Source: an uncultured Eubacteriales bacterium (GTDB lineage: Bacteria > Bacillota > Clostridia > Oscillospirales > CAG-272). Taken from it: a stretch of 64,000 nucleotides of DNA. Position numbers and translations under genes: made by a program. The notes below the pieces were generated by a model. The model was not told the DNA's origin, ran no database searches, and saw nothing but the letters and a program-made list of their open reading frames with translations. Below, in pieces: positions 32,766 through 41,100 of this stretch. The stretch is taken from positions 101,409 through 165,408 of the forward strand of contig CAKRZR010000005.1 in the NCBI GenBank assembly GCA_934433485.1, written 5' to 3'. Numbering within the stretch: position 1 is the first letter of the stretch; every line of letters begins with the position of its first letter.

Positions 32766-33878
32766 CTATCGAATGCAGAGCCAAATGAGGATAGAGAGCA
32801 AGACCACGGCGGCGATTCCCAGAGAAATAAGCAGCGCCAGCATAGGCAGACCATTGTCCCCGCGCGCGCTTTCTTTTCTCCCACCGTTATTTTCCTCTGC
32901 ATGCACCTCTTCCGCCCTTTGCGGATGCAGTACCGCTGCGTCTATGGCATCGGCGAGCGACTGCATATCCGGGTACCGATCCGCTGCGCGTACCGCCATG
33001 CCGCGCAGAATGATGTTCTCCAGCTCCGGCGGTATGTCCGGCGCATACGCGTGGATCGGCTGCAGGGTGTCGAATACACTGCGATCCGGCGCAGCGGGCG
33101 GTACTTTACCGGTCAGCGTATAGTACATAGACGCGCAAATGGCGTATACATCCTCCGCAGGTCCATGTCTTTCTCTGCGCGAGTACTGTTCGATCGGCGC
33201 GAATCCTTTTTTCAAAATGACGGTGAGGTCGGACGACATTTCATGCGAAAACGCCCTGGAGGAACCGAAATCGATGAGGCGCGGACGAAAATACTCGTCC
33301 AACATCACGTTGCTGGGAGAAATATCCCGATGCAGCAGTCCCGTGTTGTGTACGCCAGCCAGCGCCTGTATGATCGGGAAATAGATCGTGAGCACCATGT
33401 CGATATCCAGGCCGCCCTGCCGCACTACGATCTGTTCCACGGACGTTCCGTCGATGTACTCCATTACGATATACGCCGTGTTGTTTTCGTAAAAAAAATC
33501 ATACACCTGCACAATGGCGGGAATGTCCGTAAGCCGCGCCAGGATGACCGCCTCGTTGTAGAATTTTTCCACGCCACTTTGAAACAAGCCGCCCTGTGCG
33601 GACAAAACGGAGACGGTTTTTTCTTTGTGTCCGTCCCGAAACGCGATGGCGGATGGAAAATACTCTTTAACCGCCACCTTACGCCGCGCCGCGATGTCAT
33701 ATCCGATATACGTGATTCCAAAACCGCCTTTGCCGAGAACCGCACCGATATAATACCGGTTGGCAAGAATCGTTGTCGGCAGGAGCACTGTGGGAAACGG
33801 TTCATACGTATCCGGCGAGAACCCGCAGTATGGGCAGCGCGTCCCCTCGTATACGCGCATACACATATAGCAAATCAT
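32766..33878 (-). CDS. Hanks-type Ser/Thr kinase with N-terminal zinc ribbon and C-terminal membrane anchor, 370 aa
   Basis: Residues 3-18 form a zinc ribbon (CYMC ... CPYC). The kinase domain (about 40-300) has the glycine loop GKGGFG (49-54), Lys71 in VAVKEYFP, HRDISPSN (183-190) and DFGSS (203-207). The catalytic-loop Lys of canonical kinases is Ser187. Activation segment reads KKGFAPIEQYS. A C-terminal membrane helix (about 344-366) ends with a short IRWLCIR-like tail, so the catalytic part is cytoplasmic and nothing large lies outside. ATG follows AAAGGAAAG and overlaps the upstream stop (ATGA). Sits between two PP2C genes. Confidence 0.92.
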   Translation of the reverse strand: MICYMCMRVYEGTRCPYCGFSPDTYEPFPTVLLPTTILANRYYIGAVLGKGGFGITYIGYDIAARRKVAVKEYFPSAIAFRDGHKEKTVSVLSAQGGLFQSGVEKFYNEAVILARLTDIPAIVQVYDFFYENNTAYIVMEYIDGTSVEQIVVRQGGLDIDMVLTIYFPIIQALAGVHNTGLLHRDISPSNVMLDEYFRPRLIDFGSSRAFSHEMSSDLTVILKKGFAPIEQYSRRERHGPAEDVYAICASMYYTLTGKVPPAAPDRSVFDTLQPIHAYAPDIPPELENIILRGMAVRAADRYPDMQSLADAIDAAVLHPQRAEEVHAEENNGGRKESARGDNGLPMLALLISLGIAAVVLLSILIWLCIR

Positions 33879-35083
33879 TGCTTCTTTCCTTTCAATGGCA
33901 CATACCTGTAGAGCAGGAATGTCGTGTTGTCCTGCTTTGGCAGACGGTACGCCTGCACACGCCGCATCAACGCGTCCGCCAATGCCGCGACCGGCGCGTT
34001 GTCGGTGGTGATCGACAGGATCTCCTCCGCATCCAGCGTGCGGTACAGTCCGTCTGAGCACACGAGAAGCAATTCTCCCTCTCGCAGGAAAACGGGACTG
34101 TCCGACACGTGGAGCTTTGTGATATTGCCGATCCCTATATAGCTGGTGAGCGCGTCCCTTTTCGGATCGTTCTGAGCTTCCGCGAGAGTGCGCTCTCCTG
34201 CCTCTACTTCCTTGCACAGCTCCGCAAAATAGTTGTGCTCCTCTGTCAGAAGCTCTATCGCGTTGTCCCGGATCCGATAGAGCTTGCTGTCCCCCACGGA
34301 AACAAAGTACAGTCGCGCCTCCCGGATCACGGCGCACACCAGGGTCGTCCCGGCACGCAGATGACTGCCCGCCTGATCCCGCAGCGACGCGATATATCGA
34401 TCCGCCTCCGCTGCCCGCCGACGCAGCAATTCTGTGAGAATTTCCTCGTCACATAGGCACGCGGCATCCGCAATTTCCAAAAACAAACGCAGGCATTCCC
34501 CGCTTGCCACGTCCCCGCCGCGCAGTCCGCCCATTCCGTCGCACAAAACCGCAAACACACCGTCGTTGGAAAGACGAAAATCCGCAGCGTCCTCCTGATA
34601 CCGCCGTGCGCCGATGTCGGTCCGCAGCGCGATATTCTCCGACTGAACCACGGACGGCTGCATCCGTTTGCGAAACAGGCGGCCATAGCGATATACCGTT
34701 CCGTTGCCGTACACGAAATGACGCCTCTGCGCGCAGAACGCCGCTTCCCTTTGCTGTATCCGCTCCGCATACGCCTCCTCCGCCATCTCCATTTTCCCGT
34801 CAGAGTCACGGCGTACATATCCGTGCGGGAAAAACTCCTGAATCCGCACCCGTTTGTTTGTCCGCATCTCCAATCCGATATAGGAAAAGCCATCCTTTTC
34901 CGCCGCGATCACTCGTCCGATACGCAGATTTTCCAAAAGAAAGCACAGCGGCAGTGCCTCCGGACAGGGCTGCGTATAGCCGTCGTCTGCGCGATAGCCG
35001 CAATACGGGCAGGCAGTCCGCTCTCCGGGATATGGCAGCAGGCACGCCTTGCACCTGGTTTTGTTCTGTTTCCGCATCCGCAT
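33875..35083 (-). CDS. PP2C phosphatase fused to a degenerate kinase N-lobe, 402 aa
   Basis: Residues about 10-27 form a zinc ribbon (CKAC ... CPYC) like that of the kinases. Then about 80 residues parallel the kinase N-lobe: NLRIGRVIAAEKDGFSYIGLEMRTN followed by VRIQEFFPHGYVRRD where active kinases read VAIKEYFPS; the ATP-binding Lys is Gln and the glycine loop is degraded. A basic linker follows, then a complete PP2C domain (about 155-402): RYQEDAAD, VLCDGMGGLRGGDVASG, VSVGDSKLYRI, LVCSDGLYRTL and KQDNTTFLLYRY. No kinase C-lobe exists. The pseudo-lobe may target the phosphatase to the same partners. Start 35083 or 35077 (both follow AGGAG). Confidence 0.88.
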   Translation of the reverse strand: MRMRKQNKTRCKACLLPYPGERTACPYCGYRADDGYTQPCPEALPLCFLLENLRIGRVIAAEKDGFSYIGLEMRTNKRVRIQEFFPHGYVRRDSDGKMEMAEEAYAERIQQREAAFCAQRRHFVYGNGTVYRYGRLFRKRMQPSVVQSENIALRTDIGARRYQEDAADFRLSNDGVFAVLCDGMGGLRGGDVASGECLRLFLEIADAACLCDEEILTELLRRRAAEADRYIASLRDQAGSHLRAGTTLVCAVIREARLYFVSVGDSKLYRIRDNAIELLTEEHNYFAELCKEVEAGERTLAEAQNDPKRDALTSYIGIGNITKLHVSDSPVFLREGELLLVCSDGLYRTLDAEEILSITTDNAPVAALADALMRRVQAYRLPKQDNTTFLLYRYVPLKGKKQ

Positions 35084-35090
35084 AACTCTC

Positions 35091-35489
35091 CTACAGCGAT
35101 TCGATTCGCGTTTCAAAGACGATCTGCTCTCCGCACAACTTGAAGCTCTGACCGGGTGCCAAAACGAGCTTTTCTCCCCTTTCCAGCCGCCTGTTGTCCT
35201 CCGTGAAAATGCCGTTTGTCGAGTTGAGATCGGTGACGACAAAGTAGCCGGTATGCCGGTTATACGTCACGCGGCAGTGGTACCGGCTCACATCCGGCGT
35301 CTGCGTAAAGATCAGGTGACAGGCGGCGGGATCTCTGCCGAGCAAAATGCCCGTTGGCAAAACCGGGATGTCATACCCGGCATATTCTCCCACACGTCCG
35401 CGCAAAAACGGCATTGCCGCGTAGACTGCGGTTGTATTGGCGGTCAGCATCACAGGATCCGCGTGCATACTTTTGTTTTTCTCTTTCAT
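35091..35489 (-). CDS. FHA-domain protein, 132 aa
   Basis: Phosphothreonine-binding forkhead-associated domain, residues about 40-132: LGRDPAACHL, DVSRYHCRVTYN (Ser-Arg-x-His), VVTDLNSTNGIFTEDNRRL (N-S-T-N-G) and LAPGQSFKLCGEQIVF. All residues expected to hold pThr are present. A short N-terminal tail without membrane segment. Same strand and 7 bases from the neighbouring genes; it probably reads the phosphorylation state of proteins modified by the operon's kinases. Confidence 0.93.
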   Translation of the reverse strand: MKEKNKSMHADPVMLTANTTAVYAAMPFLRGRVGEYAGYDIPVLPTGILLGRDPAACHLIFTQTPDVSRYHCRVTYNRHTGYFVVTDLNSTNGIFTEDNRRLERGEKLVLAPGQSFKLCGEQIVFETRIESL

Positions 35490-35495
35490 ATCCCG

Positions 35496-36212
35496 TCACC
35501 CTTGGTTTTGAATGTACTGCACATACCGGCGCTTGGATGCCCAGTATTTTTTCTGACTGATCGGCACAAACACATCGTCGATCATCAGAAAGCCGTCCGT
35601 TTCAATGCCCCGTATGTACTGGACGTTTATGAGATAGCTCTGGTGGCAGCGGATGAAACGATCGTCGAGCTTTTCCTCCATTTCGTCGAGCTTGCAGTAC
35701 AGGGAATCCGTTTTTCCGTTCGGTTGGTAAATAATCACCTTGCGCTTGTCGCTCATGACGTATAAAATGTCGGAGTACGCGATCCGCAGCGTGTTCTTTT
35801 TGTTCTCTAAAATATAGTATTTCTCCTTATCCACAAACCACGCGGCGGACAGGCGGCGTTCTAAGCGCAGATAGCGCTCGTGCGTGACGCCCGGATACAT
35901 GTAGTAAAAGATCCCTATGGCGAAAAGGCGCTCGATATCGGCGGGCGCATCTCCGATCAGAACGATATTGGTGTTCGGATACGCCTTTGCGAGTTGCTCG
36001 ACGGCATCGAGATATGCCGCGTCCTGCTTCTGGCATATAAGAAACAGCGCGTCCGGCGCGTCCGGGGAAACTGCCATATACTCCGTCATGCCGGCGAGGT
36101 CGGGGAAGGACAAAATCACCGGTTCCACACCCCGCCTTTCGAGCAGCGTTTGCAGGTGGGAAAAGAGAAATCTGGAGTCCGGCGTCTGCGAGGAACAAAT
36201 CAAAATATTCAC
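35496..36212 (-). CDS. LytTR-type DNA-binding regulator with atypical receiver, 238 aa
   Basis: C-terminal LytTR DNA-binding domain (about residues 135-235): YYILENKKNTLRIAYSDILY, CKLDEMEEKLDDRFIRCHQSYLIN, ISQKKYWASKRRYVQYI. The N-terminal 115 residues have receiver-like order (NILICSSQTPDSRFLFSHLQ, DALFLICQKQDAAYLDAV, NTNIVLIGD, FYYMYPG) but the strand that normally ends with the phospho-acceptor Asp reads LFLICQ, without Asp. So control by a His kinase is unlikely; the kinases and FHA proteins of the operon are more likely inputs. GTG at 36212 (NILIC start) is preferred; an upstream GTG at 36263 would add 17 residues. Confidence 0.85.
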   Translation of the reverse strand: MNILICSSQTPDSRFLFSHLQTLLERRGVEPVILSFPDLAGMTEYMAVSPDAPDALFLICQKQDAAYLDAVEQLAKAYPNTNIVLIGDAPADIERLFAIGIFYYMYPGVTHERYLRLERRLSAAWFVDKEKYYILENKKNTLRIAYSDILYVMSDKRKVIIYQPNGKTDSLYCKLDEMEEKLDDRFIRCHQSYLINVQYIRGIETDGFLMIDDVFVPISQKKYWASKRRYVQYIQNQG

Positions 36213-36272
36213 GTCAATTTTTCCAAAAAGAAGCGGCAGGAGAGGTAGGTCGCCCGCCGCCACCTGCGTTAC

Positions 36273-36809
36273 TTATTCCGTCTTGTCCCAGGAATGCAGC
36301 GCGCCGCAGAAGGGTACAAACATGAGTTGGGAATCGCCGATTGTCAGCACGTCTCCCTGCTGCAGCTCCACCGTCTCCGTAACTACACAGTCGTTGCGGT
36401 AAAACAGCTCCTTGGAATCGCCGGGCTGGCAGAGCGTTTTCTGGGAGCGCGGGTCAAAGAGGATCACGGCGTGTCTGTTCCGGGAAACCTTCTGGTCGCC
36501 CTCCAGGACAACATCCATATCCTTGCCGCGACCAATATAATTCCTGCCGCTGCACAGGCGGAAATCCTTGCCGATCTCAGCTCCGGCGATCGCCACCAGC
36601 CATCCGACAACGGGCTTGGTCGGCATATCGTTATAAAATCCGATCGTTTCCCCGGAATCCTCGCCCGCTCTTCCGTTCCCCTCAAACAGCTTGTGCTGCT
36701 GTACCGGAATGGTTGCGCCTACGTCCGTGGGTTGATTGCAATACGGGCAGGTACGGTGCTTATCCGTGTCGTAAAAATGTCCTTTTTCGCATCTTGTTAA
36801 GTTAGCCAT
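36273..36809 (-). CDS. Zinc-ribbon FHA protein, 178 aa
   Basis: N-terminal ribbon RCEKGHFYDTDKHRTCPYCN (Cys7, Cys21, Cys24 plus His), a linker with a TIGFYNDMPTKPVVGWLV motif, then an FHA domain (about 85-165): NYIGRGKDMDVVL, KVSRNRHAVILFD, FYRNDCVV. The core SRNRH matches the S-R-x-H rule. The TIGFY segment resembles phospho-acceptor peptides placed before FHA domains in other bacteria, for instance GarA/FhaA-type proteins (inference). Separated by 61 bases from the LytTR gene, same operon. Confidence 0.9.
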   Translation of the reverse strand: MANLTRCEKGHFYDTDKHRTCPYCNQPTDVGATIPVQQHKLFEGNGRAGEDSGETIGFYNDMPTKPVVGWLVAIAGAEIGKDFRLCSGRNYIGRGKDMDVVLEGDQKVSRNRHAVILFDPRSQKTLCQPGDSKELFYRNDCVVTETVELQQGDVLTIGDSQLMFVPFCGALHSWDKTE

Positions 36810-36877
36810 GTCTTTTCCCTCTGATATAATCCGATAAAATGTATGTTGTATTTTCTGACTATGTTCGTTTTGTGTTT

Positions 36878-38083
36878 TCAGGCGAGCCGCACGATCATCG
36901 CACCGTCCGCGAGCTTTACGATGGCGCCTTTCGCGGCAAGAGCAGGTCTTTCCGGCATGAGCTTTTCATTGTTCAGGTACGTGCCGTTTGTGGAAAAATT
37001 CGTGACCACATACATGGCGTGCTGCGCGTCGTAACGGATGGAGCAGTGGAGTCCGGAAACCTGTGTATTGGCGGGAGAGGTGACGACGTTCGCGCGCTTC
37101 GGGTCTCTGCCGATGACGATGTCCTCGCCGGGCTTTACGGGGATGACGGAGCCTGCAAATTCGCCGGATACGATCTCTACCTTTCTCTCCGCCGGATCCT
37201 CCGCTGCCAGTGCTTCCTTGGCGACCTCGGTACCGCTGTTCAGCCAGAGCATCTGCTTGCGTGCGGTCGGCTGGAAACTGCCGGAGAGCTGTTCATATAT
37301 GGAAGCGTAGGTGAGGTACTGATAGGGGACAACGAACACGGACGCAAACGGCAGGGACGCTACGATGTTCCAGCCGAGGAAGGAGAGCATGGTGACGAAC
37401 AGCTCCGCCACATGACCGTCCATCAGCGCCACACTTTCCCGCACACAGTCCAGCGCGGTCATGTCCCGGTTGTCCTCCGAGATGAGGTAGGCGAAATCGT
37501 ACTGGCAATACTTTTTGATCGTGATGTACACGCTCCACACGATAGCTGCGAGCACAAGCAGTACCGCGATTGTGATGGAAGCGACGCTCATCTGTCCGAT
37601 ACCGACGATCACGACAGCCAGGATGACCACGGCGGTGGCGAGCAGATTCCAGAGGAAGATGTACAGGTACTGCCAGAGGGCGATTTTGATGTATCTGCCG
37701 AGCCTGTCGCCCGCGAGCAGGATGTCGGAGATCCGTACGTTCTTGTCGCCGCGGTTCATCCGCAGAGCCGCGCGGTTCATGCCTGCATGGAAGAGAAGCT
37801 TAATGCTGAGAACGATCGCATACGCGGCAAGCACACCGAGTATCGTAAGAATCACGCTTCCTGCTACCGCGCCAGGCGGATACGACAGGCTGCCGTAACC
37901 TACAAAGCGGCTGATGAGATAGGGAATTGCCCCTATCACTGCTGTACCGATCACGACAGCCAGCGGGAAGATGACAACAGCGGACAGCGCTGTGAGAATG
38001 AGCGCCATTCCGAGGAAATCGAGAAAGCTGCGGGTGCGGATGAGGGTCTTGGCTTTTGTTTTTGCTGCGATTCTGTTAAACAT
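36878..38083 (-). CDS. DUF975-like membrane protein with C-terminal FHA domain, 401 aa
   Basis: Residues 1-270 are a multi-span membrane domain like DUF975: five or six hydrophobic stretches (about 22-50, 72-98, 138-170, 180-200, 230-262) with amphipathic segments such as YLISEDNRDMTALDCVRESVALM. Residues about 310-401 form an FHA domain: IVIGRDPKRANVV, TQVSGLHCSIRYD, VVTNFSTNGTYLNNEKL. Thus an FHA reader is tied to the membrane, presumably close to the transmembrane kinases encoded upstream. AAAGGAACC precedes the ATG. Confidence 0.9.
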   Translation of the reverse strand: MFNRIAAKTKAKTLIRTRSFLDFLGMALILTALSAVVIFPLAVVIGTAVIGAIPYLISRFVGYGSLSYPPGAVAGSVILTILGVLAAYAIVLSIKLLFHAGMNRAALRMNRGDKNVRISDILLAGDRLGRYIKIALWQYLYIFLWNLLATAVVILAVVIVGIGQMSVASITIAVLLVLAAIVWSVYITIKKYCQYDFAYLISEDNRDMTALDCVRESVALMDGHVAELFVTMLSFLGWNIVASLPFASVFVVPYQYLTYASIYEQLSGSFQPTARKQMLWLNSGTEVAKEALAAEDPAERKVEIVSGEFAGSVIPVKPGEDIVIGRDPKRANVVTSPANTQVSGLHCSIRYDAQHAMYVVTNFSTNGTYLNNEKLMPERPALAAKGAIVKLADGAMIVRLA

Positions 38084-38184
38084 GATATGGTTCCTTTCGG
38101 TTTGTAGGTTTGTTTTTTCTTGCCTATATTGTACCGCAGACTGCCGCGAAATGATAGACGCAGAAATTACATTACAGAACGCAA

Positions 38185-41100
38185 TTATGACATCGTAAAG
38201 GAATACGAGTCGCTGTAGGTTCTTCCGCCGTACTCGTACGAGACGAACACGGTGTAGGATTCACCTGGATCCAGTGCTTCATCGACCACATAGTATCCAT
38301 CAATCCAGCCGCCCGACAGTGCCCCGGACACACTCCACGATGCACTGCTGATGTCAAAGCCGGGAATGTCGGTCTTTACCGCGTAATATCCTACGTCCCC
38401 ATCATATGACCTGCCATCTCTATATAGAGAGAAAACATACTCTCTCTGCACTGGCTGGACCGTACAGGAATCATTGTACTGTCTGCCGCCGTACGTATAA
38501 TACGCCGTGACGGTCACGCTTTCGGAATAGGGATAAATGTTCAGATTTCCATAATCATCTATCCCATATTTCGCGTCCGGGACTACTTCCCATGTTACCT
38601 TTTTGGCGTCAAACTCCGGTATGTCTGTGTGAACCCCTATCTGGTATCCGGCATCATACTGCTCACTCCAGAGGGAGAACGAGTAGTTCTCTGCCTCCAC
38701 GGTCAGGGCGCACATATCGTAGTATTCCGTATCGTTGTATACCATTGTCGCGCAGGCGTAGGCGGTACCGGAGGATACCGGAACGAGCTGACCCTCACTG
38801 AAATAGAAGATCTCCCGGTTGGAGCTGGTCCATTCCACGTCCACATTGGCGGGATCCGTATTCGCCACAAGGATGATACGGTCGCCCGCGGTGATCTTCC
38901 GCACCTTTACGGACGGCGTTTTCACCGTGATCTGGAAGGAGGTCGTGAGACCGCCATACGACACGGCTACCGACTGCGTGCCTTCCTTGCTCGTATCGCA
39001 GTTCAGCTGATACCCGGTTGTGATCTCCTTGGTGACGCCGTTTTCGTCCGTATAGCTGAGCTTCAGACCATTGACCGCAAAGGCGTCGTCGATGTAGTAC
39101 ACGGTCTTTGCCGGGAGCGATTTGACGCTGAGCGCCTTATCCCCGGTCACCGTGACCTTGCATACCGCCTGCTTTCCGTTGTTCGCCACCGCCGTGATGG
39201 TCGCGCTGCCCGCTTTACAGCCTTTGATGACACCGCTGATCTCTACGGTAACAATATCCGGATCGGAGGTGCGCCAGGTGATCTTTTTGTCTGTGGCGTC
39301 CGTCGGCTGCACCGCCGCTGTCAGCTTGGCGGTTTGCTCCACACGCAGCGTCAATTCCGTCGGCTGCACCGAGACAGAGGTGACCGCTTTTTCCTTTGGC
39401 TCCGGCGCGGCAACGGTGACGGTACATTTCGCGCTCTTTCCGTTCCGTGCGGTCACTGTCACAATGGCGGAGCCGGCTTTTTTCGCTGTCAGCGTCAGAC
39501 CGTTTACCCCGACGACCACGGGATCACTGCTGGCAACAGACACGGTTTTATCGGTCGCGTCGGCAGGTGTACAGGTTACAGACAGCGTTTTCGCCTCTCC
39601 GACAAGCAAAGAGAGGGTCGCGGGTGTGACGCTTAGGGACTGCACCTCCACGGGATTTACCGTCAGCGATACCGTTGTGCTTTTCTTTTCATAGTAAATG
39701 GTGAGTTTTTGCGCCCCCACCGTGGTCAGAGGGGCAGTCGAGGCGGAATAGCCGGAGCGCACCTCCTTTGTGCTGCCGTCCGTGTATTTTGCCGTCAACA
39801 CCAGACCGGTCAGATTCGGGACTTCTCCGGCAGTGTAGACCGTTTTGGAAGGCGGCGTCTGTACGGCAATGGACTCTACGACATTTGCGCCGCGGCTGCA
39901 TTGCAGAACCACCTTGGAGCCTATAGAAATGTAGAAACTGTCGTTATCGCTATGCCCGACATAGTGCATCTTCACAACCTTTCCTTTGGCGATGGTGCTG
40001 CTGTACTCCTCCTCTGTGGCATATTCGATTTTATAGTTTTCCAGCGTCTGCTTTGCTGTCGAAACATCGCCGAGCAGGAGCTTTTTCGCGATCTTGACAT
40101 ACTCCGCTTTTCGAACCACAGTGATGCTGCATTCCGCGATACGATCCCGATACGACGCCGTAATGCTGGTACAGCCTTCCGTGCGCGCCGTTACTGTGCC
40201 GTTTTCATCCACGGTCGCGACAGCGGGAGAGGAGGAACGCCAGACCACATCCGCGCGTATCTCTTCCGGAATCTCGGAGGAAAGCGACACGGTCTCGCCC
40301 TCCTTCAGCTCATACGCGTCTAATTTTGTAAACACCGATTCGTCCATAACCGTGACGATGGCTGTGACAATATTTCCCTCGGCGGCGGCGGAAACGGTGG
40401 CTGCACCAAAGCCTGCCGCTGTGACCAGTCCGCTGTCGTCCACCTTTGCAATGTATGGATTGGAGATCGCCCAGATGGTGTCGCCCGCATAAGAGCAGGT
40501 GAACTGTTCCGTTTCCCCGACGGAGAGTGAAGCGCGCGTCGGATCCATGGTCAAATCAAGCGCTTCCGGCTGCTCTGTTCCCTCTGAATCCGCGCTGACC
40601 GTCAGCTCAATTTCCGTTCCAAACGGCGTTTTGGTATAGGGCGCGATCCCCTGCTCCGCCACATGATCCACCGCGACCTCCGGGCGTATCACGTACCGGA
40701 TCGTCCAGCTCAGTCCGCTTTCCATGAGCGTTTGCTTTGCCTCGGCGGTCGTCATATACCGTACATCCGGCACGCGCGCCATCTCAATACCCAGGCTCGT
40801 AACAACATACACCGCGCCGCCGCCCTGCATGTCGCTGCCTTTGGCGGGAGATTGGGAGAGGATCGCACCGTACGGCTGATCCGCAGAATAGATTGCGGCG
40901 GATTTCACAAGGTAAATATTGTCTTCCAGAAGCGCGCGCTTTACCTCGTCAAAGTCTCTGCCCGTGTAATCCTCGATCGTGGTGGTCTTTGCCCCGGTGA
41001 GAGGCGTTTTTCTGCCGCTTGAGATGGTCAGAACAATTTTCCCGTCAAAGTCCACGGCGGTATCCGCGTCGATATTCTGGGATAGGACGGTGCCCGCCAT

